A stretch of 33,586 nt of DNA from Clostridiales bacterium (GCA_016286245.1 JAEESG010000007.1:1-33586); one strand, 5' to 3'; shown: positions 1-8,766, counted from the first letter of the stretch. Notes: generated by a model from the sequence alone, not told the origin. Numbers and translations: made by a program.

Positions 1-447
1 ACGGCTGTGGTGTTTTGTATATGCTTTGCTTTTTTCGGATATAAGGAAAAACTCGTCATTTATAACGGCGAAAGCAAGGAAATATACAAAACGTACGATA
101 TATACGACGGAATGGAGTTTTCCGTCGAGTTTGTGCATTCGGTGAATAAAAGTCCCGTAAAGGATTATTTTATCGTAAAAAACAATAAGCTTTACGCCGA
201 AAAAACCGTTTATTCCGCGTTCGGAGCGGGCGTGCAGACCGAAATCGAAGAAGGACAGACGCTGTCTTTCGATAAAGACGGAAATATGGTGGTTGAAGGC
301 TTCGATATCGAATTCGATAAGATAAAATATATCGTCGGCACCGTGTCCGACCATATTCTTGAAATAGAGGGACAGAAAATAAGCCTTACCGAAGCGTGCG
401 GAAAAAACGCGCACGTTGTGTTTGAAATCAGGCGAATAAGGAGATAA
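1..447 (+). CDS. DUF1850 domain-containing protein (TRAP-transporter-associated), possibly 5'-truncated
   Basis: ORF 7..447 (frame open to the window edge); small exported/membrane-anchored protein directly upstream of a fused TRAP permease; motif EFVHSVNKSPVKDYF typical of DUF1850. Confidence 0.75.
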   Translation, partial: TAVVFCICFAFFGYKEKLVIYNGESKEIYKTYDIYDGMEFSVEFVHSVNKSPVKDYFIVKNNKLYAEKTVYSAFGAGVQTEIEEGQTLSFDKDGNMVVEGFDIEFDKIKYIVGTVSDHILEIEGQKISLTEACGKNAHVVFEIRRIRR

Positions 448-451
448 AACA

Positions 452-2542
452 ATGGCAGAAATTCAGAATACCGAAAACGTTAAGACAGCCGACGAGCTGT
501 TGGCGGAATTTGACAGGGAATCAAATACGAGACAGTTTTCGGGAAAAATCGGGCTCGTTTTGAAGATACTGTTTATGGCGTTCGCCGCATTTATTTTCGG
601 AACGCGGTTTTTTACGCTGCCCGAGCAGGTGAGAATGTCGTCTTTTCTCGGAATAATAATATTCCTCGGATTTATAATTTATCCGCTTTATAAAAAACAG
701 ACGGCAAGAAGAAACTTTATACCGTGGTACGACCTCGTTTTCGCAGTTGTCGGCGCAACGCCGTATTTTTACTACGCGTTCAATTTCAGGGAAATAACGA
801 CAAGGGCGGTTGCGATAAATACGCTTGATAAGGTTATGGCTGTAATCGGCATACTGTTTTTGTTTGAGCTTTGCAGAAGAGCGGTGGGCATCCCGATTTT
901 GTTCGTTGCGGGCGGATTTATCGTGTACGCGTTCGTGTACGGAAAATCGCTTCAGTCGATACTGTATAACCTTTTCTATACGACAAACGGCATACCCGGC
1001 ACGCCGCTGAACGTGTGCTCCACGTTCATAGTGTTCTTCATCATTTTGGGCTCGTTTCTGGAAAAGACGGGAATAGGAACGTTTTTCGTCGACCTTGCAA
1101 ACTCCGTCGCCGGATACGCGTCGGGCGGACCCGCAAAGGTTGCGGTAATCTCGTCGGCGCTTGAGGGAATGTATTCGGGAAGCTCGGTTGCTAACACCGT
1201 CGGAAGCGGAAGCGTAACCATCCCGGTAATGAAGAGTATAGGCTATAAGCCGGAATTTGCGGCGGCGGTTGAGGCCGCGGCGTCGACCGGCGGACAGATC
1301 ATGCCTCCCATCATGGGGGCGGCGGCGTTTCTGATGTCTGAAATCACGGGAATTCCGTACGTAACCATCGCGGTAGCGGCAATACTGCCCGCGGCGCTGT
1401 ATTTTACGGGAATATTCTTTATGATACACTTTGAAGCGAAAAAACTCGGACTTAAAGGCCTTCCGAAAGAAAGCATACCGAATTTCTTCAAACTGTTTTT
1501 CACAAAAGGATACCTCTTTCTGCCGATAATAATGCTCGTAACGCTTATGGCATTTAACAGAACGCCCGCGCAGTCGGCATGTATGGCAATTTTAACGACC
1601 ATGTTCATAATGCTTGCGACGGATATCGTAAAAATGATAAAAAAGCTGAGCAAAAAAGAAGACGTCGCGTCGGATATCATAGATACCGTGCTTCTTTTCG
1701 TTCCGGTAGCCGCATTCTTTATCGCAATGTTCGTAATCGGCATGAAAATGGAAAACGCGGCGATTATTTCGGGACTCCTCTATATAATCACGTCGTTTAT
1801 CGGCAAACAGACCAAGGAATCTGGCAAAACGGCGATAGAAGCGCTTGAAGGCGGTATAAGAAATACGATGGGCGTAACGCTTGCATGCGGACTTGCGGGC
1901 ATAGTTGCGGGAGTAGTTACGATAACGTCCCTCGGCTCGACGCTTATCGACCTTATCGTGCCGATAGCGCATAATAACCTGTTCTTTGCACTGTTCTTGA
2001 CAATGCTCACGTGTATCGTGCTCGGCATGGGCGTGCCCACGACGGCAAACTACCTCATTATGGCGACGATAACGGCGCCGATACTCGTAAAAATGGGCAT
2101 ACCGCTGCTTGCGGCGCATATGTTCGTGTTTTATTTCGGAATAGTTGCCGATATTACGCCGCCCGTTGCACTTGCGGCATACGCGGGAAGCGCGATTGCA
2201 AAGTCAAATCCGCTGAAAACCGGAGTTACGGCTACGCGCCTTGCACTCACGGCGTTTATCATACCGTACATATTTGCGTTTAACCCGAAAATGCTGTTTA
2301 TCGAGGCAAACGCACTCGACGTCGTACTAATAATAATAACGTCGATTATCGGTATTATCGCGATTTCCGCGGGACTTGAGAGATTTTTCGTAAGAAAACT
2401 CGCGGTGTACGAGGTAATTTTGCTTCTTGTCGGCGGACTGCTCATGATTTACCCGGGACTCGTTACGGATGCGGTCGGAGTCGGACTTATAGCGGTTGTC
2501 GCGGTAGTGCAGTTTATCATAGGTAAAAAAGCAAGAGAATAA
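452..2542 (+). CDS. TRAP transporter permease, fused DctQ/DctM (4TM/12TM) type
   Basis: 696 aa polytopic protein; motifs EGMYSGSSVANTVGSGSVTIPVMKSIGYKPEFAAAVEAAASTGGQIMPPIMGAAAF and GMGVPTTANYLIMATITAP. Confidence 0.93.
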   Translation: MAEIQNTENVKTADELLAEFDRESNTRQFSGKIGLVLKILFMAFAAFIFGTRFFTLPEQVRMSSFLGIIIFLGFIIYPLYKKQTARRNFIPWYDLVFAVVGATPYFYYAFNFREITTRAVAINTLDKVMAVIGILFLFELCRRAVGIPILFVAGGFIVYAFVYGKSLQSILYNLFYTTNGIPGTPLNVCSTFIVFFIILGSFLEKTGIGTFFVDLANSVAGYASGGPAKVAVISSALEGMYSGSSVANTVGSGSVTIPVMKSIGYKPEFAAAVEAAASTGGQIMPPIMGAAAFLMSEITGIPYVTIAVAAILPAALYFTGIFFMIHFEAKKLGLKGLPKESIPNFFKLFFTKGYLFLPIIMLVTLMAFNRTPAQSACMAILTTMFIMLATDIVKMIKKLSKKEDVASDIIDTVLLFVPVAAFFIAMFVIGMKMENAAIISGLLYIITSFIGKQTKESGKTAIEALEGGIRNTMGVTLACGLAGIVAGVVTITSLGSTLIDLIVPIAHNNLFFALFLTMLTCIVLGMGVPTTANYLIMATITAPILVKMGIPLLAAHMFVFYFGIVADITPPVALAAYAGSAIAKSNPLKTGVTATRLALTAFIIPYIFAFNPKMLFIEANALDVVLIIITSIIGIIAISAGLERFFVRKLAVYEVILLLVGGLLMIYPGLVTDAVGVGLIAVVAVVQFIIGKKARE

Positions 2543-2547
2543 ATTTT

Positions 2548-2575
2548 AAAGCGGCGGAGAATCCGCCGCTTTTTC
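2548..2575 (+). terminator. Rho-independent terminator after the TRAP permease gene
   Basis: GCGGCGGA-GAA-TCCGCCGC stem followed by TTTTT. Confidence 0.85.
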
Positions 2576-2591
2576 ACATAATTCAAAAAAC

Positions 2592-2620
2592 TTGACAACC
2601 TGACGCACGTATGATATAAT
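2592..2620 (+). promoter_or_regulatory. Sigma-A promoter for the met leader/metNIQ
   Basis: TTGACA (2592-2597), 17-nt spacer, TATAAT (2615-2620): full consensus. Confidence 0.88.
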
Positions 2621-2647
2621 GAACAAAAATCAGAAGGAGGAAGAATA

Positions 2648-2746
2648 ATGCAAAACGAATTCAGAATGATGCGAATGCTTTGCTCCCGGACAGATTCAAT
2701 GTGCGGGTTTATTCTTGCGCCTTCCGATAAACAGGTTCTTGCATAG
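2648..2746 (+). CDS. Putative methionine-rich leader peptide (32 aa), MQNEFRMMRMLCSRTDSMCGFILAPSDKQVLA
   Basis: Absent from the ORF track (too short). AGGAGG SD at 2635-2640, 7 nt before ATG 2648; Met at codons 1, 7, 8, 10, 18; followed by an intrinsic terminator and then metN. Confidence 0.75.
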   Translation: MQNEFRMMRMLCSRTDSMCGFILAPSDKQVLA

Positions 2747-2765
2747 AATAAAAGCATTGATGCCG

Positions 2766-2799
2766 TCCGGAAGTTGCAAGACTTCCGGTTTTGTTGTTT
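2766..2799 (+). terminator. Attenuator-type intrinsic terminator in the metN leader
   Basis: CCGGAAGTT-GCAA-GACTTCCGG (9 bp including one G-U, GNRA tetraloop) followed by TTTTGTTGTTT, between the leader ORF and metN. Confidence 0.82.
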
Positions 2800-2823
2800 A
2801 TAGGCAAAAAGAAAGGTAAAAAA

Positions 2824-3810
2824 ATGATTGAACTTGAACATTTGAGTAAAGTGTTTGACGCCTCGTCAAAGAATATAAAAGCCGTAAACGACGTGTCCTT
2901 GAAAATTGAGAAGGGCGACGTGTACGGCATAATAGGACTTTCCGGCGCGGGAAAATCCACGCTTGTAAGATGTATAAACTTCCTCGAAAAGCCGACGGGC
3001 GGAAAAGTCGTCTTTGACGGAATCGACCTCGGAACGCTTCCGCATAAGGAACTGCTCAAACAAAGACAGAAAATGTCCATGATATTCCAGAATTTCAACC
3101 TCCTGTCGCAGAGAACGGCGCTTAAAAACGTGTGCTATCCGCTCGAAATAATAGGAACGCCCAAAAAGGAAGCGCAGGAAAAGGCGAAAAAACTGCTCGA
3201 TACCGTGGGACTTTCCGATAGGATTTATTCGTATCCCGCACAGCTTTCGGGCGGACAAAAGCAGAGAGTCGCAATAGCAAGAGCGCTTGCAACCGACCCT
3301 CAGGTGCTGCTGTGCGACGAGGCGACAAGCGCGCTCGACCCGAATACGACAAGAGCAATACTTTCGCTTCTCAAAAAGATAAATACCGAAATGGGCGTTA
3401 CGATAATCGTAATCACCCACGAAATGAAGGTTGTAGAACAGATATGCAATAAGGTCGCGGTAATAGAAAACGGAAAGATCGTGGAACAGGGCTACGTAAA
3501 GGAGATATTCATGTCGCCCTCGTCCGATATCGCAAAGGAACTGATTCTTCCGAAATACGAAAACGCAAATAAAACGCTTTCGCAAAGAATTTTGAGAATT
3601 GCGTTCGACGGACGCTCGTCCGTGGAGCCGCTTATTGCAAATCTGATCCTTGAATGCAGGGTCGTCGTGAATATCATGGGCGCCGACATGAAGGACATAA
3701 ACGGCGTTGCGTACGGACAGATGCTGCTGCAGCTTCCCGAGGACGATACCGCGGTAAACAGAATAAAAGCCTACCTTGATAAAAAAGACGTAAAGTACGA
3801 GGAGGTGTGA
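2824..3810 (+). CDS. metN: Methionine ABC transporter ATP-binding protein with C-terminal NIL domain
   Basis: Walker A GLSGAGKST, signature LSGGQKQRVAIARAL, C-terminal NIL-like region. Start set to MIELEHL at 2824 (SD GAAAGG); the track start at 2791 lies inside the terminator. Confidence 0.93.
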   Translation: MIELEHLSKVFDASSKNIKAVNDVSLKIEKGDVYGIIGLSGAGKSTLVRCINFLEKPTGGKVVFDGIDLGTLPHKELLKQRQKMSMIFQNFNLLSQRTALKNVCYPLEIIGTPKKEAQEKAKKLLDTVGLSDRIYSYPAQLSGGQKQRVAIARALATDPQVLLCDEATSALDPNTTRAILSLLKKINTEMGVTIIVITHEMKVVEQICNKVAVIENGKIVEQGYVKEIFMSPSSDIAKELILPKYENANKTLSQRILRIAFDGRSSVEPLIANLILECRVVVNIMGADMKDINGVAYGQMLLQLPEDDTAVNRIKAYLDKKDVKYEEV

Positions 3811-3815
3811 AAATA

Positions 3816-4505
3816 ATGATAGAAGCATTGGATAATATACTCGGAACGGGTATGACCGTAATGTACTTGAATTCGATAGCAACAACCGTCAAAATTACGC
3901 TGACCAGCACGTTTCTTGCGTACCTTATCGGTTTTCCGCTCGGAATAATTCTTTACGGAACTGCATCGGAAAGCATTTTTCCGAATAAATACGTAAACGC
4001 GGTAACGGGATTTATCGTAAATATATTAAGATCCATACCGTTTGTAATACTGCTCGTAATGACACAGCCGCTCGCAAGCGTGATTATCGGCACAAGACTT
4101 GGAGATAACGCGTTTATTTTCCACCTCGTAATAGCGGCAGCCCCCTTTGTCGCAAGAATGATAGAGTCCTCGCTTAAAGAAGTCGACGCAGGCGTCATAG
4201 AAGCGGCGCAGTCGATGGGCTCGAACAATTTTCAGATAATAACGAAAGTGGTAATTCCCGAAGCAAAACCGTCCCTTATAATAGGAAGCGCGATTGCTAT
4301 AACGACAATTCTCGGATATACGCCCATGACCTATCTGATAGCGGGCGGAGGCCTCGGAGAAATGGCGGTAAGATACGGCCTTTATAAGTTCGACGAACAG
4401 ACCATGTATATTTCGTCGATACTTCTCATAATTCTCGTGCAGATACTCCAGGAAACGCTGAATCATATAGCAAAATCAAGCGATAAAAGAATACGAAACA
4501 AATAA
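3816..4505 (+). CDS. metI: Methionine ABC transporter permease
   Basis: MetI-type permease with EAA motif (EAAQSMGSNNFQIITKVVIPEAKPSLI). ATG at 3816 with GGAGGT 9 nt upstream; track start is 3807. Confidence 0.92.
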   Translation: MIEALDNILGTGMTVMYLNSIATTVKITLTSTFLAYLIGFPLGIILYGTASESIFPNKYVNAVTGFIVNILRSIPFVILLVMTQPLASVIIGTRLGDNAFIFHLVIAAAPFVARMIESSLKEVDAGVIEAAQSMGSNNFQIITKVVIPEAKPSLIIGSAIAITTILGYTPMTYLIAGGGLGEMAVRYGLYKFDEQTMYISSILLIILVQILQETLNHIAKSSDKRIRNK

Positions 4506-4532
4506 TTTTTAAATAAAAAAAGGAGAAAAATC

Positions 4533-5339
4533 ATGAAAAACACACTTAAAATTTTAGCTCTCGTAATTGCGGCACTTCTGGTGTTTGCAAGCTGCACAAA
4601 GCAGGCGGACGACAAAAAAATCGTGGTTGCCGCAAGCTCGACTCCCCACGCGGAAATCTTAGAGCAGTGCACAGACGCTCTCAAAGAACAAGGCTATACG
4701 CTTGAAATCAAGGTTATGGACGACTATATCATCCCTAATACCGCAACGGAAAGCGGCGACGTTGACGCAAACTATTTCCAGCATCAGCCGTACCTCGATG
4801 AATTCAACGCAAGCAACGGCACGCACCTCGTAACCGTCGCAAAGGTTCACTATGAACCCTACGCCGTTTACGCGGGCACGAGTAAGTCTCTTGACGAGAT
4901 TCCCGAAGGCGCAAAGATAGCGGTTCCCAATGACCCGTCAAACGAAGCGCGCGCGCTTCAGCTCCTTGCGGCAAAAGGATTTTTCAAGCTTGCCGACGGC
5001 GCAGGCCTTAAGGCAACGAAGCTTGATATAACCGAAAACCCGAATAACTACGAGATAGTTGAAATGGAAGCGGCTCTTTTACCGTCCGTTCTCGACGAAG
5101 TGAACGTTGCCGTTATAAACGGCAACTACGCAATCGGCGCGGGACTCAAGGTTTCAGAAGCGCTTGCGGTTGAAGACGCAGAGTCGGAAGCCGCTCAGAC
5201 GTTCGCAAATATCATCGTCGTAAAAGAGGGCAACGAGAATAACGAAAAGATTAAGGCGCTCGTAAACGCAGTTCAGAGCGAAAAGGTAAAGACGTTTATC
5301 GAAGAAAAATACGATAAAGCCGTAATAGCAATATTCTGA
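4533..5339 (+). CDS. metQ: Methionine-binding lipoprotein (NlpA/MetQ family)
   Basis: Lipobox VFASC; MetQ motifs (NYFQHQPYLDEFN, KIAVPNDPSNEARALQLL, NGNYAIGAGL). Confidence 0.93.
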   Translation: MKNTLKILALVIAALLVFASCTKQADDKKIVVAASSTPHAEILEQCTDALKEQGYTLEIKVMDDYIIPNTATESGDVDANYFQHQPYLDEFNASNGTHLVTVAKVHYEPYAVYAGTSKSLDEIPEGAKIAVPNDPSNEARALQLLAAKGFFKLADGAGLKATKLDITENPNNYEIVEMEAALLPSVLDEVNVAVINGNYAIGAGLKVSEALAVEDAESEAAQTFANIIVVKEGNENNEKIKALVNAVQSEKVKTFIEEKYDKAVIAIF

Positions 5340-5354
5340 TAATCAAAAAAATAA

Positions 5355-5382
5355 AAAAGAGGCGTGAAAACGCCTCTTTTTT
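5355..5382. terminator. Bidirectional terminator between metQ (+) and spoVAE (-)
   Basis: AAAAGAGGCG-TGAAAA-CGCCTCTTTTTTT, A/T tracts on both sides, between convergent genes. Confidence 0.85.
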
Positions 5383-5384
5383 TG

Positions 5385-5738
5385 TTATTTTCTGCGGCTT
5401 TTGAATAAAAGCGCCGAAATAAGCGAAAAAAGCATGACCGCGGAAATTCCCGCCGCCGTGCCGGTAAGACCGCCCGATAAAATGCCGAAAACCCCTTTTT
5501 CGTCAACCGCCTTCTGCACACCCTGTATCAAAGAGTGCCCGAATCCGAGAAGGGGAACCGACGCGCCAGCGCCCGCAAAATCGGCAATATATTTGTATAC
5601 GCCGAGAGCCGATAAAACCGCGCCCGCAACGACGTAACCGACAAGTATGCGCGCGGGAGTAAGCTTCGTCTTGTCAATCAGTATCTGCGCGATAACGCAG
5701 AGAAGTCCGCCTACCATAAATGCCCATAAATACTGCAT
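5385..5738 (-). CDS. spoVAE: Stage V sporulation protein AE (SpoVAE/SpoVAEb)
   Basis: Small multi-TM protein (GFGHSLIQGVQKAVDEKGVFGILSGGLTGTAAGISA) next to spoVAD. Start set at MQYLWAF with SD AAGGAGAA. Confidence 0.88.
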   Translation of the reverse strand: MQYLWAFMVGGLLCVIAQILIDKTKLTPARILVGYVVAGAVLSALGVYKYIADFAGAGASVPLLGFGHSLIQGVQKAVDEKGVFGILSGGLTGTAAGISAVMLFSLISALLFKSRRK

Positions 5739-5751
5739 ATAATTCTCCTTT

Positions 5752-6774
5752 TTATTCGGATTTGAGAACCGCCATGTGCGCAATCGCAGGAATGGATAAC
5801 CCCTGCGTTACACTCTGCGGACTCATCATGGCACCTGTGCCGATAACGCCGATTTTTTTGCAAAATCCCGAACTCAGTAAAGAAAATAAATGACCGCACG
5901 TAACGACGGCGCTGCATCCGCAGCCGGAGCCTCCGCATCCGACGTTCTGCGCGCTTTCGTCATAAATCATCTCCCCGCAGTCCTTGAGCAGACCTTCGCG
6001 GTAAATTCCCTTGTTTTGCAATATTTCTTCGCAAATGTTGCGTCCTTCTCTGCCAAGGTCGCCCGTCGCGATAAAATCAAAATCGGAAAGGGAAGAAGCT
6101 TTTGCATAAGCTTCAATCGTGTCGGCGGCGGCGGGCGCCATTGCGGCGCCCATGTTTGCGGGATCTCTGATCCCGAAATCATTTACGATACCGTAAATGC
6201 CGCCGCCTATGAAAACGCCGCTTTCATCTTTGGCCGCCTTTGTCAGAAGAACCGCACCCACGCCCGTTACCGTGGTCTGTGCGGTAGTGCCGGGGACGGC
6301 GCCGTATTCGAGAGGGTATCTGAATTGCCGTTCCGCCGAGCAGAAATCGGAGGATGCGACGACTATCGCATTTTTCACATGTCCCGAGTCAATCATAACC
6401 GAGGCGCAAAGCAAACCCAGAACGAAAGTCGAACACGCGCCGTAAAGGCCGACGTAGGGAATGTCAAAACCGGCAAGACCGTAACCGGTTGAGGTGCATT
6501 GATTCATAAGGTCGCCGCCGAACATGATGTCGACGTCCTGCTCTTTTATGCCGGCTTTTGATAAGAGCATGTTTACGGTAACGCGCACGGCTTCTTCCTC
6601 GCCTTTTTCAAAGGTTTTCTTTCCGAGACTGTCTTCGCCCAGATAAATGTCGAGCGTGTCTCCGAGAGGCCCGTCTTTTTCATATTTTCCGCCGCAGCAG
6701 GCGGTGCTTGATATTTTGATTTTGTTTTTGAAAGCTATAACCGAACGCGAAGAAACTCGCTGCGCATAATTCAT
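5752..6774 (-). CDS. spoVAD: Stage V sporulation protein AD (thiolase-fold)
   Basis: DMFGGDLMNQCTSTGYGLAG-type and YGACSTFVLGLLCASVMIDSG motifs typical of SpoVAD. Confidence 0.93.
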   Translation of the reverse strand: MNYAQRVSSRSVIAFKNKIKISSTACCGGKYEKDGPLGDTLDIYLGEDSLGKKTFEKGEEEAVRVTVNMLLSKAGIKEQDVDIMFGGDLMNQCTSTGYGLAGFDIPYVGLYGACSTFVLGLLCASVMIDSGHVKNAIVVASSDFCSAERQFRYPLEYGAVPGTTAQTTVTGVGAVLLTKAAKDESGVFIGGGIYGIVNDFGIRDPANMGAAMAPAAADTIEAYAKASSLSDFDFIATGDLGREGRNICEEILQNKGIYREGLLKDCGEMIYDESAQNVGCGGSGCGCSAVVTCGHLFSLLSSGFCKKIGVIGTGAMMSPQSVTQGLSIPAIAHMAVLKSE

Positions 6775-6827
6775 AAAACTCTCTCCTTTTTTGTTTTATT
6801 TTTAGCAAATAAGGAAGAATTATTCAT

Positions 6828-6858
6828 TAATTATGTTGACAAAAATGGGTAAAAATGC
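6828..6858 (-). promoter_or_regulatory. Possible sigma-G/F (forespore) promoter for spoVAD
   Basis: Minus strand: GCATT, 18 nt, CATAATTA, close to the sigma-G consensus (GHATR / CATNNTA); upstream of a gene expected to be forespore-expressed. Confidence 0.4.
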
Positions 6859-6864
6859 TAAAAT
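6836..6864 (+). promoter_or_regulatory. Sigma-A promoter for the GH20 gene
   Basis: TTGACA (6836-6841), 17 nt, TAAAAT (6859-6864). Confidence 0.75.
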
Positions 6865-6887
6865 TAAACAAAAAAGAGGTGTAAAAT

Positions 6888-8720
6888 ATGAAAATTCACG
6901 GCGATATTAAGGAAGTAAAAAAAGGCTTTGATATTCTTGCCGATAAAAGCGTAAAAGCCGATATCGAAGTAAGAAAAATGAAAAGAGGAAGCATAGAGGT
7001 TGAAGGAAAAGACGGTAAATATACGATAAAGTATAAAATTCTGCCCGAATTTTTCAGAGCCCTTTCGATAATGACCTATCAGATAAAGAGCGGTAAAAAG
7101 AACTTCAAAATAACCGAAAAAAGGAAGTTCGATACCTGCGGAATTATGGCGGATATGTCAAGAAACGCGGTGCTTAAGGTCGAATCCGTAAAAAGACTGC
7201 TTCGTTATATGGCAAAAATGGGACTCAATATGCTCATGCTCTATACCGAGGATACCTATAAAATGGAAAAATATCCGTATTTCGGATATTTCAGAGGCGC
7301 GTACGAAAAGGAAGAATTAAAGGAAATCGTATCCTACGCCGAAAAACTCGGCGTCGAAGTAATTCCCTGCATACAGACTCTCGGACACCTCGGAAGAACG
7401 CTGCGCTGGCCGTACGCATGGCGTATAAAGGATAATAACGAAGTGCTTCTTATAGATGAGGAAAAGACGTATGAATTCATCGAAGAGATGTTCAAGACGT
7501 GCAGAGAGTGCTTCAAGACAAATAAAATCCACGTCGGCATGGATGAAGCGCACGGCGTCGGACTTGGAAATTATCTTACAAAGCACGGACTTCATGATAG
7601 ATTCGAACTCCTTTCAAGACACCTCGGAAGAGTGTCGGCACTTGCCGAAAAGTACGGCTTCGAGCCTATGATGTGGAGCGATATGTTCATGAGACTCGGC
7701 TCGCAGAGCGGGGGATACTATGACCTCAACGCAAAGCTCCCGAAAAATATTTCGTCGCTCATACCCGAAAAAATGTCCATGGTTTACTGGGATTACTATA
7801 ACCTCTCCGAAGACGTGTGCGACGGCATGATAAAAATCCATAAGAAAATGGGTAAACCCATAGTCTTTGCAGGCGGCATCTGGACCTGGACCGGCTTCCA
7901 GGTAAACTATGAAAAGACTTTCGCCACAACCGAAGTCGGACTCAACGCATGCGTAAAACACGGCGTAAAGGACGTGTTCGCTACGATGTGGGGCGACGAC
8001 GGCGCGGAATGCAGCATATTCGAAGGACTTCTCGGACTCCAGCTGTACGCGGAATATAATTACAGCGACGACAGAAGCGATAAGCACCTCAAGGAAATGT
8101 TTAAAATCTGCACCGGACTTGATATGGATGCGTTCCTGCTGTTAAGTATCGATACCTTTAACGACAGCAGATGCAGAGAGAGAAACGCGACGATAAGCAA
8201 ACAGGTTTATTATCAGCTTATCATGGAAGGACTTTTCGATAAGCACCACGCGCTTCTCGACCTTAAAACGCATTATAAGAAATACCTCGATAAACTTAAA
8301 AAACTTCCGCCGCAGGGCGAATTTGAGTATCTGTTCGAAGAGGCGCGCCTTTATACGCAGGTTGTGTACGAGAAATGCAATTCCGGAAACCGCCTTGTTG
8401 AAGCATATAAGGCAAACGACAGAAAAGAACTCGCAAAACTCGCAAAGGAATTCGACCACCTCAGCGAAAGCTATAAGAAACATCACGATAAAGTGGCGGA
8501 AATATGGTATATGAATAATAAGCCGTTCGGTTTTGAAGTGATAGACGAAAGACTTTTCGCGCACGAAGGACTTTCAAAGAGAGCCGCACAGAGAATAAGA
8601 GACTACCTCGACGGTAAGGTTGAAAAACTCGAGGAACTCGAAGAACCGAGACTGTGGTTTGCAGGAATGGGCAACCCGTTCATACATAACTACTTCACGT
8701 CAATGATAATGACAATATAA
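6888..8720 (+). CDS. Glycoside hydrolase family 20-like protein (beta-N-acetylhexosaminidase), cytoplasmic
   Basis: GIMADMSRNAVLKVESVKRLLRYMAKMGLNMLMLYTEDTY, PCIQTLGHLG and the catalytic-type GMDEAHG motif; no signal peptide visible. Confidence 0.8.
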   Translation: MKIHGDIKEVKKGFDILADKSVKADIEVRKMKRGSIEVEGKDGKYTIKYKILPEFFRALSIMTYQIKSGKKNFKITEKRKFDTCGIMADMSRNAVLKVESVKRLLRYMAKMGLNMLMLYTEDTYKMEKYPYFGYFRGAYEKEELKEIVSYAEKLGVEVIPCIQTLGHLGRTLRWPYAWRIKDNNEVLLIDEEKTYEFIEEMFKTCRECFKTNKIHVGMDEAHGVGLGNYLTKHGLHDRFELLSRHLGRVSALAEKYGFEPMMWSDMFMRLGSQSGGYYDLNAKLPKNISSLIPEKMSMVYWDYYNLSEDVCDGMIKIHKKMGKPIVFAGGIWTWTGFQVNYEKTFATTEVGLNACVKHGVKDVFATMWGDDGAECSIFEGLLGLQLYAEYNYSDDRSDKHLKEMFKICTGLDMDAFLLLSIDTFNDSRCRERNATISKQVYYQLIMEGLFDKHHALLDLKTHYKKYLDKLKKLPPQGEFEYLFEEARLYTQVVYEKCNSGNRLVEAYKANDRKELAKLAKEFDHLSESYKKHHDKVAEIWYMNNKPFGFEVIDERLFAHEGLSKRAAQRIRDYLDGKVEKLEELEEPRLWFAGMGNPFIHNYFTSMIMTI

Positions 8721-8731
8721 AACTGAATTAA

Positions 8732-8766
8732 AAAAATCCCGCACGAAAACCGTGCGGGATTTTTTA
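8732..8766 (+). terminator. Terminator after the GH20 gene
   Basis: ATCCCGCACG-AAAAC-CGTGCGGGATTTTTT. Confidence 0.88.

Noticed and set aside
521-1429. 302-aa minus-strand ORF opposite the TRAP permease
   Set aside because: Arg/Tyr/His-rich shadow translation antisense to a clearly coding frame; no RBS or family motif.
2791-2823. Track-proposed metN start (MLFIGKKKGKK)
   Set aside because: This start lies in the terminator U-tract; the start at 2824 has a proper SD and matches the MetN N-terminus.
2620-2823. SAM riboswitch (S-box) or Met T-box upstream of metN
   Set aside because: Leader is too short and no S-box core or T-box sequence (TGG-containing antiterminator motif) is recognisable; the leader ORF plus terminator explains the region better. 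A covariance-model search would be decisive.
2866-3885. 339-aa minus-strand ORF opposite metN
   Set aside because: Antisense shadow of a well-identified gene; low-quality composition.
5890-6492. 200-aa plus-strand ORF opposite spoVAD
   Set aside because: Antisense to SpoVAD conserved motifs; no RBS.
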